From assembly GCF_000016985.1 (NCBI RefSeq), contig NC_009633.1:744001-808000 (forward strand): a stretch of 64,000 nucleotides of DNA, in the 5' to 3' direction. Made by a program: the position numbers and the translations under genes. Positions 9,191-18,580 of this stretch are shown piece by piece (position 1 is the stretch's first letter; each line of letters begins with the position of its first letter). The notes under the pieces are model-generated. The model had not been told where the DNA came from. It was given only the letters and a program-made list of their open reading frames with translations, and ran no database searches. The DNA comes from Alkaliphilus metalliredigens QYMF (GTDB lineage Bacteria > Bacillota > Clostridia > Peptostreptococcales > Natronincolaceae).

Positions 9191-9586
9191 ATGACTCAAG
9201 AACATAATGGAAAAGGAAATTGCTGCGGAGGTGGACATCACCATCATCATGAACATGACCATGAGCCTTGTAATCATGAACATGACCATGAGAATTGTAA
9301 CCATGACCATGATCATGAGGAGCCTAGAACCCTTTATTTAATGCTTGATGACAACAAAGAACTAGCTTGTACAGTTTTAATGGTATTTGACGTAGGAGAA
9401 AAAGAATACATTGCCCTGCTTCCAAAAGAAGAGGGAAAAAGTGATGAAGATCAAGATGTATTGTTATACGAGTTCAAAGAGGATGATGAGGGCCTTGAAC
9501 TATTTAATATTGAAGATGATGCTGAGTTTGATGCCGTATCTCAAGCTTTTTTCGAGCTGGTTGAAGAAGAAGAGCAAGAAGAATAA
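9191..9586 (+). CDS. DUF1292 protein with histidine-rich N-terminus
   Basis: About 131 residues. The first 45 residues are very rich in His, Cys, Asp and Glu (CCGGGHHHHHEHDH, then repeated CNHEHDHEN and CNHDHDHEE units), a probable metal-binding tail. The rest matches the acidic DUF1292 (YrzB-like) fold: LYLMLDDNKELACTVLMVFDVG, YIALLP and a strongly acidic C-terminus. The ATG at 9191 is preferred: AAGGAG is 7 nt away, whereas the ATG at 9185 is too close. The role is unknown; nickel, zinc or copper storage or chaperoning is possible but inferred from composition only. Confidence 0.8.
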   Translation: MTQEHNGKGNCCGGGHHHHHEHDHEPCNHEHDHENCNHDHDHEEPRTLYLMLDDNKELACTVLMVFDVGEKEYIALLPKEEGKSDEDQDVLLYEFKEDDEGLELFNIEDDAEFDAVSQAFFELVEEEEQEE

Positions 9587-9749
9587 GAAGAACAAGCAGA
9601 ATAGTAGTCTTGCATGCCTTTAAACAAGGGTCCATCCTATGAAAACAGTATATTTGCTAAATTTCGGCAGGTAATATATAATGAAGCAATGAATAATATA
9701 TTTAATACTGTTCCTATTAGGATAGGGTTTTGTGTAGGAGGGACCATAG

Positions 9750-10838
9750 GTGAGATATGTACCCATTGAATATGTAACGGAAGGTAGTTTTTTGGCACAG
9801 CCGCTTTTAAGTCCTAGTGGACAAGTACTACTGTCTAGAGGTGCTAGACTAACACCAGGAATTGTTGATAAAATCAAACGAGCGGGTTTTTACTCAATTT
9901 ACATACTAGATAACATTAGTGACCAAGAAATAGAGGACATCATTAGACCAGAGGTAAGACAGCGAGCCATTAGTACATTTAGGCAACTAGCATTGGTTGC
10001 TGGACGAGATGGAAAGCAGACCAAGGGACAACAACGGGAGATGGAAAAAAACATTGTAGACTTAAATCAGCTGATGAAATCTGTGGTGGATGATATTTTT
10101 AATCAAAAGGATTTAGTCATGAATCTAATTGATATTAAAAATATTGATAGTTATACTTATTCTCATTCGGTGAATGTCATGCTTCATGCTGTCTTATTGG
10201 GAGTGGGGATGGATTTAAATCGAAACCAGATATATGATTTGGCAGCGGGGTCCATGCTACATGACATCGGAAAAATTTTTGTACCTGAGGATATTTTGAA
10301 AAAGCCCGGGGCCTTAAGCCAAGAAGAATATAAAATTATTCAGGAGCATACCAATCGAGGGTTTTCATTTTTAAAGGAGCATACGGAATTATCTGCTGTG
10401 GCACGAATTGTGAGTTTGCAGCATCAAGAGAGAGTGGATGGAACAGGATATCCCTTTAAGCTTAAGGACAAAGAAATCCATACATTTTCTAAAATCACGG
10501 CGGTTGCAGACGTTTATGATGCATTGATTTCGAATCGTCATTATCGAAGAGCATTACCTGTTAATGAAGCCTTAGAATATATCATGGGATCTGGTGGTAG
10601 TCTTTTTGATATCAAAATGGTGAAGGCCTTTGTGCAAAAGGTAAACCCATATCCCATTGGCACCCTTGTGAAGCTAAGCAATAGTTTAAAGGGAGTTGTG
10701 GAAGATGTAAATAGTCCCTTTTATTTACGACCCATTGTCAAGATACTTAGGGAAAATGGCCAAGAGGTTAAACCTTGGTTATCTGACCTGACAAAGGAGT
10801 ACACACTAGTAATCGAAGACATTATTTATGAATTATAA
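9750..10838 (+). CDS. HD-GYP domain c-di-GMP phosphodiesterase
   Basis: A 362-residue soluble protein. The N-terminal ~120 residues form a small domain that begins VPIEYVTEGSFLAQPLLSPSG. A complete HD-GYP domain follows, with SHSVNVMLHAVLLG, MLHDIGKIFVPEDIL, QHQERVDGTGYPFKL and the ADVYDAL helix. The metal-binding HD and the GYP loop are both intact, so hydrolysis of cyclic-di-GMP is likely. The start is GTG with TAGGAGGG 7 nt upstream. It is monocistronic and followed by a strong terminator. Confidence 0.92.
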   Translation: MRYVPIEYVTEGSFLAQPLLSPSGQVLLSRGARLTPGIVDKIKRAGFYSIYILDNISDQEIEDIIRPEVRQRAISTFRQLALVAGRDGKQTKGQQREMEKNIVDLNQLMKSVVDDIFNQKDLVMNLIDIKNIDSYTYSHSVNVMLHAVLLGVGMDLNRNQIYDLAAGSMLHDIGKIFVPEDILKKPGALSQEEYKIIQEHTNRGFSFLKEHTELSAVARIVSLQHQERVDGTGYPFKLKDKEIHTFSKITAVADVYDALISNRHYRRALPVNEALEYIMGSGGSLFDIKMVKAFVQKVNPYPIGTLVKLSNSLKGVVEDVNSPFYLRPIVKILRENGQEVKPWLSDLTKEYTLVIEDIIYEL

Positions 10839-10851
10839 TATGAAGACGATA

Positions 10852-10905
10852 AATAGCGTAACAAAAAAACTTTGAGATCTCTCGAAGTTTTTTTGTTACG
10901 CTATT
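10852..10905 (+). terminator. Long-stem terminator after HD-GYP gene
   Basis: The arms AATAGCGTAACAAAAAAACTT and their complement form about 21 bp, with an inner GAG/CTC. The T tract lies in the 3' arm. The stem is symmetrical, so it may act in both directions. Confidence 0.8.
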
Positions 10906-11064
10906 ATGCTAATGATCGTATTGCGTAACTGATTATGGGTTAAACTGAAAAATGGTAGAAGGGATTTTGGAATTTTTGTTGAATTTGATTAGATACACTG
11001 ATAGGGACATGATACTGAAGAAAAAGATAAATGATAATAAATAAAAAGATAGGGGGAAATTAGG

Positions 11065-12798
11065 ATGGATTTACATACAATTCGAAACTATGAAACGTGG
11101 TTAACAGATCCTTATTTTGGAGAAGAAACACGTAAGGAATTACAGGAAATCAAAGGCAATGCAAAGGAGATTGAGGATCGCTTTTATAAAAACCTAGAGT
11201 TTGGAACAGCAGGACTCAGGGGAATTATTGGAGCTGGAACCAATCGCATGAATATTTATACTGTCAGAAGGGTCACACAGGGCTTAGCGGACCATATTAA
11301 AACCCAGGGGAAGGATGCCATGGCAGGTGGGGTTGTCATTGCCTATGATTGTCGTCATTTTTCAAAGGAATTTACCCAGGAAGCAGCCTTAGTCTTAGCA
11401 GCCAACGGTATTAAAGCCTATGTTTTTGAGGATCTACGACCTACGCCAGAGCTTTCCTTTGCGGTGAGACAATGTAAAGCTACTGCTGGAATTGTCATCA
11501 CTGCCAGCCACAACCCACCAGATTATAATGGCTACAAAGTGTATTGGGATGATGGGGCTCAAATTAATACATTCCTAGCAACAAAGATAATAGACGCCAT
11601 TGATCAAATACCAGACTTTAATACCATCAAACGGATCGAACAAAAGGAAGCTGAATTTTATGGGCTTTATCATGAATTGGGAAAGGAAATGGATGATCTC
11701 TATATAGAGGAAGTGAAGGCCCAATGCCTACGACCTGATCTCATCAAAAAAGAGGGAAAGGATTTCAAGGTGATCTTCACGCCATTACACGGAACGGCTA
11801 ATTTACATATCCGACAGGTATTGAAGGAAGTAGGCTTTGAACAAGTGATTGTGGTACCAGAGCAGGAATGTCCAGATCCTAACTTTTCAACGGTGAAATC
11901 TCCAAACCCAGAAGAACGAGAGGCCTTTGCCTTGGCAATTGAACTGGCTGAAAAAGAAGGGGCTGATTTAATCATTGGAACGGATCCAGATGGGGATCGT
12001 GTGGGAGCCGTGGTCAAAAATAAAACAGGCCAATACATTGTACTGACAGGAAATCAAACCGGAGCCCTTTTAATACATTATATCTTGGATAATTTGAAGG
12101 ATAAGAATGAAATTCCTGTAGACGGTAAAATCATAAAAACCATAGTGACAAGTGAGATGGGAACCAAGATTGCAGCCAATTACGGTGTAGAGATGCTGAA
12201 CACCCTAACTGGATTTAAGTTCATTGCAGAACAAATAAAGGGATTTGAGTCAACGGGGAAGGGAGCATTTATTTTTGGATATGAGGAGAGCTATGGATAC
12301 TTAAAAGGAACCTATGCCAGAGATAAGGATGCTGTGGTTGCGGCCATGCTGATTTGTGAAATGGCGGCCAGCTATAGAGAGAAAGACATGAACCTATATG
12401 ACGGGCTCTTAGCTCTTTATGAGGAATATGGATATTTTGCTGAAGGGTTAAAATCCATTACCCTCAAGGGAAAAGAAGGTTTGGAAAAAATCCAAAGCAT
12501 AATAGAAAAGCTGAGAAGTCAGCCAATTAAAAAAGTCGGTGACCGCAAAGTCTTAATCCTAGAGGATTATCTATTACAGCAAAGAAAAGACATGGTAACT
12601 GGAAAAGTGGAGACCATGATGTTACCACCATCCAATGTTCTCAAACTGAAACTAGAGGGAAATGCTTGGATTACATTGAGACCTTCAGGAACTGAACCCA
12701 AGCTGAAAGTATATGGAGCAGTTCAAGAAAAAACATTAGAAGAGAGTCATAAAAAGCTAGAAGAGATCATAGAATATATGTTAGAGGTAATTAAATAA
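11065..12798 (+). CDS. pgcA: Phosphoglucomutase / phosphomannomutase
   Basis: A 577-residue alpha-D-phosphohexomutase of the Bacillus PgcA type. The active-site phosphoserine loop is TASHNPPDYNGYKVYW near residue 145. The magnesium loop is GTDPDGDRVG near residue 305, the sugar-binding loop is FGYEESYGYL near residue 408 and the phosphate-binding loop is RPSGTEPKLKVYG near the C-terminus. It interconverts glucose 1- and 6-phosphate for envelope polysaccharides and glycogen. AGGGGGAAA precedes the ATG. It is apparently monocistronic. Confidence 0.94.
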   Translation: MDLHTIRNYETWLTDPYFGEETRKELQEIKGNAKEIEDRFYKNLEFGTAGLRGIIGAGTNRMNIYTVRRVTQGLADHIKTQGKDAMAGGVVIAYDCRHFSKEFTQEAALVLAANGIKAYVFEDLRPTPELSFAVRQCKATAGIVITASHNPPDYNGYKVYWDDGAQINTFLATKIIDAIDQIPDFNTIKRIEQKEAEFYGLYHELGKEMDDLYIEEVKAQCLRPDLIKKEGKDFKVIFTPLHGTANLHIRQVLKEVGFEQVIVVPEQECPDPNFSTVKSPNPEEREAFALAIELAEKEGADLIIGTDPDGDRVGAVVKNKTGQYIVLTGNQTGALLIHYILDNLKDKNEIPVDGKIIKTIVTSEMGTKIAANYGVEMLNTLTGFKFIAEQIKGFESTGKGAFIFGYEESYGYLKGTYARDKDAVVAAMLICEMAASYREKDMNLYDGLLALYEEYGYFAEGLKSITLKGKEGLEKIQSIIEKLRSQPIKKVGDRKVLILEDYLLQQRKDMVTGKVETMMLPPSNVLKLKLEGNAWITLRPSGTEPKLKVYGAVQEKTLEESHKKLEEIIEYMLEVIK

Positions 12799-12912
12799 AG
12801 CAGATAGAGTACAGAGGGGGAGAAGCGTAGTTTCTCCTTTTCTTTGTCAATACAATGGGAAATCATGGTTTCATATTATTTATGTATTGGAAACCTAGAG
12901 GGAGTGAAGACG

Positions 12913-13587
12913 ATGAAAGTACTCATCATTGATGATGAAAAGCTACTGGTGAAGGGCTTGAGAAAGAGCTTCGAACAAGAGGGCTTTGATGTATCCGTGG
13001 CCTATGATGGTGAAGAAGCCCTCAGAGTTTTTGAAAGTGGAAGCTTTGATTTTATTATACTAGATTTGATGCTACCTAAAATTGATGGCATCACTCTCTG
13101 CAATCGAATACGGCAGCAGTCGGACGTCTTTATTATTATGTTAACCGCAAAGGACGGAGATATTGATAAAATTTTAGGATTAGAATTAGGGGCCGATGAC
13201 TATATGACGAAGCCCTTTAATACCCGAGAGTTAATTGCTAGAATGCGAACATTGATACGAAGGCAAGAAAAAGGTGAAGTTAAAAAAGATGAATACCAGT
13301 TTAGGGATCTAATGGTAGACATCGGATCTCGTACTGTCAATCGGGGAGAAGAAGTGATTAATCTGACACCCAAGGAATTTGATATTTTGGTACTACTCAT
13401 TAGAAACAAAGGAAGGGTATTTGGCCGAGAAGAAATTTTTCAGCTTGTTTGGGGAGAGCCCTGTTATGATACACGAACCATAGACGTGCATGTGAAAAAC
13501 CTAAGGGAAAAGTTAAAGGATATTAAAACAAAGGGACCAATGATTGAGACAAAATGGGGCGTAGGTTATTACTTTAGGAAGGACTGA
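12913..13587 (+). CDS. OmpR-family response regulator
   Basis: A 224-residue protein with a receiver domain (MKVLIIDDEKLLVKGL; phospho-Asp in IILDLMLPKIDG near residue 51; conserved Lys in YMTKPFNTREL). A C-terminal winged helix of the OmpR/PhoB type follows (TPKEFDILVLLIRNKGRVFGREEIF...TIDVHVKNLREKL). The ATG at 12913 has GGAGTG upstream, and an upstream frame extension has no domain content. The histidine kinase gene starts 7 nt after it. The next transcription unit, a GerMN lipoprotein, carries a tandem-repeat promoter that this regulator may bind. Confidence 0.95.
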   Translation: MKVLIIDDEKLLVKGLRKSFEQEGFDVSVAYDGEEALRVFESGSFDFIILDLMLPKIDGITLCNRIRQQSDVFIIMLTAKDGDIDKILGLELGADDYMTKPFNTRELIARMRTLIRRQEKGEVKKDEYQFRDLMVDIGSRTVNRGEEVINLTPKEFDILVLLIRNKGRVFGREEIFQLVWGEPCYDTRTIDVHVKNLREKLKDIKTKGPMIETKWGVGYYFRKD

Positions 13588-13594
13588 TGATGCT

Positions 13595-15007
13595 GTGTTG
13601 TGGTCTTCGATCAAGCAAAAATTAATCGTCATTTATATTGTGTTGATTTTTATTCCCTTAGCATTGATTAATTATTTATCCATCGAGAATATGACAAGGT
13701 CTGTTCTACGGGAAATTGAGATTAATTCTCTGAAGACTGCCAATGTTGTCAGTAGTCTTAGTCGAAACTACTTTGATGACGCCATTGAGCTTAAGGGTGC
13801 CATTAGGCAATACAGTCCTTCTATAGAGGGACGAATCCTTGTGCTAGATAATCAGAAAAGAGTACTGGTGGACAGCTTTAGCATTTTTGAGAATGAACAT
13901 ATCGATAATGCAGAAATAAGAGCAGCCCTCAAGGGAGAAGAGCAGATTAACTACTATGAAATTGATAAGCGAATTTTACAGGTTGCTGTGCCTATTTTCA
14001 CAGGAGCCGGGGAGGGACGTGTGGGATTAGGAGTGGTTTTAATCTCCACGGATGTTGAGGATGCATTTGTAAGCATTGATGAGTTTAGGAGACAATTGAG
14101 GGCCATTTCCATAGGTGCGGCCATTGTTGGGTTGCTGGTGGCGGCCTTTGCCAGTGTACAAATCGCCAAACCTATTAGTAGTCTCTCCAAGGCAGCGAAA
14201 AAAATAGGACAAGGGGAGTTAGGTAAGCAGGTAGAAGTAAAGGGACGAGATGAAATCAGTCGATTAGGTGAGAACTTCAACCAAATGAGTGAAGCCCTTT
14301 ACCGTATGGATCAAAGTAAAAAACAGTTTATTGGAGATGTCTCCCATGAATTAAAGACGCCACTTGCTTCCATGAAGGCTCTCATTGATTCACTGCTCTA
14401 TGGAGAAGACGACATCGAGATATATCGTGAATACTTAGGGGATATGGATTCGGAAATCGATCGATTGAGTAATCTGATACGCTCCTTGTTATCCTTAACG
14501 AAGATTGAAGGACAGGATTTAAACCTAGACACAGTGAATTTAGAGGCGTTGTTAAGGACTTCTATAAAGATCGTAAAACCCTTAATAGAGAAAGCCCAAG
14601 TGGAGATTAAAGTGGACTTCCAGGATGCTCCTATGATCATATGTGATGAAGAACGGATTAAGGAAGTTCTCATCAATTTGATTGATAATGGAATTAAGTA
14701 TCGTGATGACCAAAAGGAAGTACAATGGATTGTCATTGAGGGACGCAAAGAAAAGGAAAGCTACGTACTTTATATTAAGGATAATGGATTAGGAATTGGA
14801 GAAGCACATCTAGAATTAATATTTGATCAATTTTATCGAGTAGACCTTTCACGCTCTAGAGAAACCGGTGGCGCTGGGCTGGGACTTTCCATCGTTAACC
14901 GAATTTTAGCTAGACATGACTGGACAATGAGGGCAGAAAGTCAATTAAATCAAGGCACATCCTTGATAATTGAAATACCTAAGACATCATTTAGCGATTC
15001 TTTATAA
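13595..15007 (+). CDS. Two-component sensor histidine kinase (HAMP-HisKA-HATPase)
   Basis: A 470-residue membrane kinase with TM1 at residues 8-30, an extracytoplasmic domain of about 140 residues, TM2 at about 172-192 and HAMP (KPISSLSKAAKKIGQGEL). HisKA has the phospho-His in DVSHELKTPLASMKAL. The ATPase has N-box NLIDNGIKY, DNGLGIG and GGAGLGLSIV. The start is GTG, with GGAAGGA 11 nt upstream inside the end of the regulator gene. It is cotranscribed with the regulator. Confidence 0.94.
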   Translation: MLWSSIKQKLIVIYIVLIFIPLALINYLSIENMTRSVLREIEINSLKTANVVSSLSRNYFDDAIELKGAIRQYSPSIEGRILVLDNQKRVLVDSFSIFENEHIDNAEIRAALKGEEQINYYEIDKRILQVAVPIFTGAGEGRVGLGVVLISTDVEDAFVSIDEFRRQLRAISIGAAIVGLLVAAFASVQIAKPISSLSKAAKKIGQGELGKQVEVKGRDEISRLGENFNQMSEALYRMDQSKKQFIGDVSHELKTPLASMKALIDSLLYGEDDIEIYREYLGDMDSEIDRLSNLIRSLLSLTKIEGQDLNLDTVNLEALLRTSIKIVKPLIEKAQVEIKVDFQDAPMIICDEERIKEVLINLIDNGIKYRDDQKEVQWIVIEGRKEKESYVLYIKDNGLGIGEAHLELIFDQFYRVDLSRSRETGGAGLGLSIVNRILARHDWTMRAESQLNQGTSLIIEIPKTSFSDSL

Positions 15008-15053
15008 TTTCTTTACATTTCTTTAGGGACTCTTCACACTAAAGGGGTATAAT
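15007..15053 (+). promoter_or_regulatory. Candidate activated promoter with 10-bp tandem repeat
   Basis: ATTTCTTTAC at 15007-15016 is followed directly by ATTTCTTTAG at 15017-15026. A TATAAT -10 box lies at 15048-15053 with no good -35 box between. Direct repeats of one helical turn upstream of a promoter with a weak -35 are typical of OmpR/PhoB-type activation. The adjacent regulator is the obvious candidate. Confidence 0.5.
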
Positions 15054-15100
15054 AAGAGTAAGTAACCGACAAGGCACTAATTTCAGAGGAGATGATGTAA

Positions 15101-15661
15101 ATGAAAAGGATTTTTATAATACTATCAATTGTTTTACTGGTGATTACATTGGGGGCTTGTGCACAAAGAACAGTTGAGGAACCTCCGACTGATGATCCAA
15201 ATAATGGAGATGTGGTGGTAGACCCAGATCCTCAAGGCGAGACACAGCTGGTTACTTTGTATTTTATGAACCAAGAGTATGTTTTAACAGGTGATGCGGA
15301 TTTAGACATGGTAATCCCCGTGGAACGAGAAGTGATCTTTGGTGAGAAACCACTAGAAGAAGTGGTGGTAGCTGAATTACAAAAAGCCCCGGAGGATGAA
15401 GACTTAACCACTGTATTAGAAAACATCAGCGTATTAAGTGTTGAGCGAGTAGATGAAATCGCATACGTAAATCTATCCAGTGAAAACCTATCTGGAGGAT
15501 CCATGACAGAGGTTGGATTGTTACAGCAGGTTATTATGACTTTAACAGAGCTTGAAAATGTAGAACAAGTACAATTTTTAGTAGATGGAAGTAAAAGAGA
15601 ATCCTTAATGGGACATTTCCTAATCGAAGAACCAATTGGAAGAGAAGATATGGGGCAATAA
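15101..15661 (+). CDS. GerMN-domain lipoprotein
   Basis: A 186-residue protein with a lipoprotein signal peptide (ITLGAC, lipidated Cys20), a short acidic Pro/Asp linker and one GerMN domain (VTLYFMNQEYVL..., VERVDEIAYVNLSSENLSGGS, QFLVDG). GerMN domains occur in the GerM protein of the sporulation channel and in other surface lipoproteins. It lies directly behind a two-component system and may be its target or an accessory sensor. AGAGGAGATGATGTAA precedes the ATG. Its exact role is unknown. Confidence 0.85.
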   Translation: MKRIFIILSIVLLVITLGACAQRTVEEPPTDDPNNGDVVVDPDPQGETQLVTLYFMNQEYVLTGDADLDMVIPVEREVIFGEKPLEEVVVAELQKAPEDEDLTTVLENISVLSVERVDEIAYVNLSSENLSGGSMTEVGLLQQVIMTLTELENVEQVQFLVDGSKRESLMGHFLIEEPIGREDMGQ

Positions 15662-15690
15662 TAAAAAAACGATAGATGTAATGAATAAAT

Positions 15691-15726
15691 ATAAGAAGCC
15701 TAGTGATTTTACTAGGCTTCTTATAT
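15691..15726 (+). terminator. Terminator after GerMN lipoprotein
   Basis: A 14-bp perfect stem, ATAAGAAGCCTAGT and its complement, surrounds a GATTTT loop. The T-rich tail is short. Confidence 0.75.
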
Positions 15727-15878
15727 TTATATGCACTATGAGTCGATGCAGTGACATGGGCAAATTATATTTGTGAGAACACCGTAAATCTGATATCATA
15801 TGATAAGTAGTAGGTGGTGAGGGCTATATAAAATTATCATTCCTTGTGACCTGTTGGAGGACTTTTAGGAGGACAATC

Positions 15879-16805
15879 ATGGCTTTTATAAATACGTTTT
15901 ATGAAATTTTTATTTTATTTATTTTAATGGCGGTTGGCTATGGAGCTAAGCGATATAATATATTAAACAATCAACTGGGAAAAGGCATTAGTAATCTAAT
16001 ACTAAATGTCACTTTACCTGCATTAATTATTAAATCCATGCAATTTGAGTTTTCTTCTGAGCTCTTAAGAATGAGTATGCAAATTATGTTGATCTCTTTA
16101 TTAAGCTATGGCATTGCCATTGGAATTTCCTATGCTGCCACTAAAATGATGAAATCAGATGGAACCCAACGAGATGTATTTCAATGCATTCTCATTTTTT
16201 CTAATGTAGGATATATGGGTTACCCTGTTGTCAATGCCATATTTGGTGAAATGGGGGTCTTTTATACGGCACTCTTTAACCTACCCTTCAATTTTCTAAT
16301 GCTAACCCTTGGAGTGGCATTACTTCGTCGTAGTGGTACTGGACATCAGAAAAAAACAGATATAAAGGCTATTCTTTCAAATCCTGCCATTATTGCCGTG
16401 GGACTGGGCTTTATTCTCTTTTTATCTCCCTGGACATTACCCTATGTGATCTATGGTGCATTAGATGGGTTAGGGGAGACCACAACACCCCTGGCGATGC
16501 TGGTGATTGGGTCGTTGTTGGCAGATATCCCCATAAAGGAAATGTTCAATGAAAAGAAGCTCTTAACTGTTTCTTTTTTTAGATTGGTACTCACCCCAGC
16601 AGTAGTCATGCTGGTACTCCACTTATTTGGAGTAGAGGGGATATTGCTAGGGGTACCTGTGGTGATTATGGCCATGCCAGCCGCAGCCAATATACCTGTT
16701 TTTGCAACGATTTACGAATCGGATTATTATTTAGCCTCCAAGGGCGTTTTAGTGACAACACTTTTATCACTTCTAACGATCCCCTTGTTGACATTAATGT
16801 TATAA
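15879..16805 (+). CDS. AEC (auxin efflux carrier) family transporter
   Basis: A 308-residue protein with about ten hydrophobic segments arranged as two five-helix halves. NVTLPALIIKSM in the first half and MPAAANIPVFATIYESDYYLAS in the second are characteristic of the AEC family (Mem_trans), which moves malate and other organic acids or unknown anions. The ATG at 15879 has AGGAGGAC at good distance. The open frame continues 11 codons upstream but without such a site. Substrate unknown. Confidence 0.88.
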   Translation: MAFINTFYEIFILFILMAVGYGAKRYNILNNQLGKGISNLILNVTLPALIIKSMQFEFSSELLRMSMQIMLISLLSYGIAIGISYAATKMMKSDGTQRDVFQCILIFSNVGYMGYPVVNAIFGEMGVFYTALFNLPFNFLMLTLGVALLRRSGTGHQKKTDIKAILSNPAIIAVGLGFILFLSPWTLPYVIYGALDGLGETTTPLAMLVIGSLLADIPIKEMFNEKKLLTVSFFRLVLTPAVVMLVLHLFGVEGILLGVPVVIMAMPAAANIPVFATIYESDYYLASKGVLVTTLLSLLTIPLLTLML

Positions 16806-16871
16806 TGTTTAAAAGACAAAAAGTTAGATTTCAGAAAGTATTAGATCTAAGAAAAGGATAGGAGGGAAAAC

Positions 16872-18101
16872 ATGAACAAAAGGATGCTCAGTTTATTTGT
16901 CATGATACTTCTAACGGTCCAGTGGGTGACAGTTGGGGTGCAAGTAAATGCAGCAAACCCTAGTCATGAACAAATTAAAGAAATCATTGAAGAGGTGGCC
17001 CTGGAAAAAAATATCCCGGCTGTGATATTAAAGGCAATTGCAGACAAGGAAAGTAAATTCCGACAATTTACTGATAGCGGGGCGCCCTTTGTAAGTAATG
17101 GAAATACAGGGATTATGCAGGTGAATCGAGTTCACCACGGAACCTATGATGTCCAGCGATTAAGGGAAGATCTGCGTTACAACATAGAAGCTGGGGCAGA
17201 TATATTACAAAGTAAATGGGATTGGAGTGTTGTCCCTACAATTGGAGATGGGGATCCTAATATTGTTGAAAACTGGTATTTCGCATTGTGGGCATATAAT
17301 TCGTGGGATGGCAGAAATAACCCAAATATACATGGTAGTGGCGTATATCAAGAGGAGCTATTACAGCTGGTAAGGGAAAAGTACAATCAACCCGTTACTT
17401 CTATTGATTGGAGTTTGATTCCTAGAAGTGGCACACCATCAGGAGGAACACAAGTTGCAACCCCTGAAAAACATCACTATGCTGTGGCAGAAGAGAAGAA
17501 GGAAGAAAAGATTTTTGTGGTCACACGCTCTGGTGGAAATCGCTCCATCTTTAGAGATGTAGCGGATCATCAACAAGAAATGTACATAGAGTCAATTGTA
17601 AAAGAAGAAATTATGTCCGGTGTGGGACAAGAACTTTTTAAGCCCGATGATCTCATTACCCGTGAACAAGTAGCTAAAGTCATTGTAGATGCATTGGACT
17701 TAGAAGTGGTGGATGAAACAATGGCGGTATCTAAAATAGTTGACTGGCATGAAGTATCTGGATGGGCTCGAGACTTTATGTCAATAGTTTATCAACTGGA
17801 AATTATGACTGGATATGAGGATGGCACATTGAGGCCAAGTGATTTCGTCACCCGAGAACAAGCGGCAGTGATTTTAGCAAGTGGATTAAATACAAATACG
17901 ATGATCATGACAGCTGAGCCCTATGAGGATCAAGAAAAAATCAGCCCTTGGGCCATAGACAGCATCAATGAATTAAAAACATTGGGAATATTGCAAAGAG
18001 ATAACAGGCTACGACCTAAGGATTATATCACCCGGGCTGAGTTTAGTAAGTGGATTTATTATCTCCTGCGATATGACAGTGATGCATTAAGACTTCAGTA
18101 A
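16872..18101 (+). CDS. Lytic transglycosylase with three SLH domains
   Basis: A 409-residue secreted protein. A signal peptide (about 1-28, cleavage near VNA) is followed by an SLT-type lysozyme-like domain (about 35-165), with catalytic Glu in ADKESKFRQF and the GIMQVN motif. A linker and three S-layer homology repeats follow (about 235-400), each with the ...DGxLRPxDxxTREQ pattern. It cleaves peptidoglycan while anchored through secondary cell wall polymers. Its last ~60 bases overlap the convergent yyaC gene. Confidence 0.9.
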   Translation: MNKRMLSLFVMILLTVQWVTVGVQVNAANPSHEQIKEIIEEVALEKNIPAVILKAIADKESKFRQFTDSGAPFVSNGNTGIMQVNRVHHGTYDVQRLREDLRYNIEAGADILQSKWDWSVVPTIGDGDPNIVENWYFALWAYNSWDGRNNPNIHGSGVYQEELLQLVREKYNQPVTSIDWSLIPRSGTPSGGTQVATPEKHHYAVAEEKKEEKIFVVTRSGGNRSIFRDVADHQQEMYIESIVKEEIMSGVGQELFKPDDLITREQVAKVIVDALDLEVVDETMAVSKIVDWHEVSGWARDFMSIVYQLEIMTGYEDGTLRPSDFVTREQAAVILASGLNTNTMIMTAEPYEDQEKISPWAIDSINELKTLGILQRDNRLRPKDYITRAEFSKWIYYLLRYDSDALRLQ

Positions 18102-18576
18102 TTTGTTGCGCTAAATCCATGATTAAGCTGAGTCGGATATGGTGAATGGTTGAATTGATTTTCTCATCGTTTGGAGCAACAATTCCGATTAGTGAAAGAT
18201 CACCAACAGAAGGTAGGGCTTTACCCACACCCTTGCCTGGAGCAATGGGACCTGGGCGGAGCGTTATGAATCCCACCTGTTCACTGTCACCAAGGCTTGC
18301 GTCGATGGCTAGAATAAAAGCATTTGGATGTTTCTGTTTGAGCATCGTAATTGTGTTTTTGAGGTTCAAAGCATGAATAGGCTGACCCAGAGTGCCATAA
18401 ATGAGATGTGGAAAGTGCTTCTGTAATAGAAGACTACCCACTAAAGGACCTAGGGCATCGCCGATACAGCGATCGGTACCGATACAAAGGACAATAAATT
18501 CATCAGGGAGATTCAGGGATAAATAGCGGACAAACTGAGGAATCATCTGTGGATTTTTATAATGATAGCTAACCAA
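18043..18576 (-). CDS. yyaC: Spore protein YyaC (DUF1256, GPR-like fold)
   Basis: About 177 residues. The core matches DUF1256: LCIGTDRCIGDALGPLVG, IDASLGDSEQVGFI and PGKGVGKALPSVGDLSLIGIV. This family is related to the spore protease GPR and is found in spore formers. The TTG at 18576 has AGGGGGTG six bases upstream and is preferred; a GTG at 18585 overlaps that site. The ribosome site lies in the 3' arm of a strong hairpin (18581-18618). The 3' end overlaps the SLT-SLH gene by 59 bp. It may be cotranscribed with the upstream spo0E-like gene. Confidence 0.85.
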   Translation of the reverse strand: MVSYHYKNPQMIPQFVRYLSLNLPDEFIVLCIGTDRCIGDALGPLVGSLLLQKHFPHLIYGTLGQPIHALNLKNTITMLKQKHPNAFILAIDASLGDSEQVGFITLRPGPIAPGKGVGKALPSVGDLSLIGIVAPNDEKINSTIHHIRLSLIMDLAQQITEVLMHHCHIAGDNKSTY

Positions 18577-18580
18577 AAGA

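Noticed and set aside
9411-9623. Lys-rich frame overlapping the DUF1292 gene
   Set aside because: A +1 shadow of the acidic codons of the DUF1292 gene, without ribosome site.
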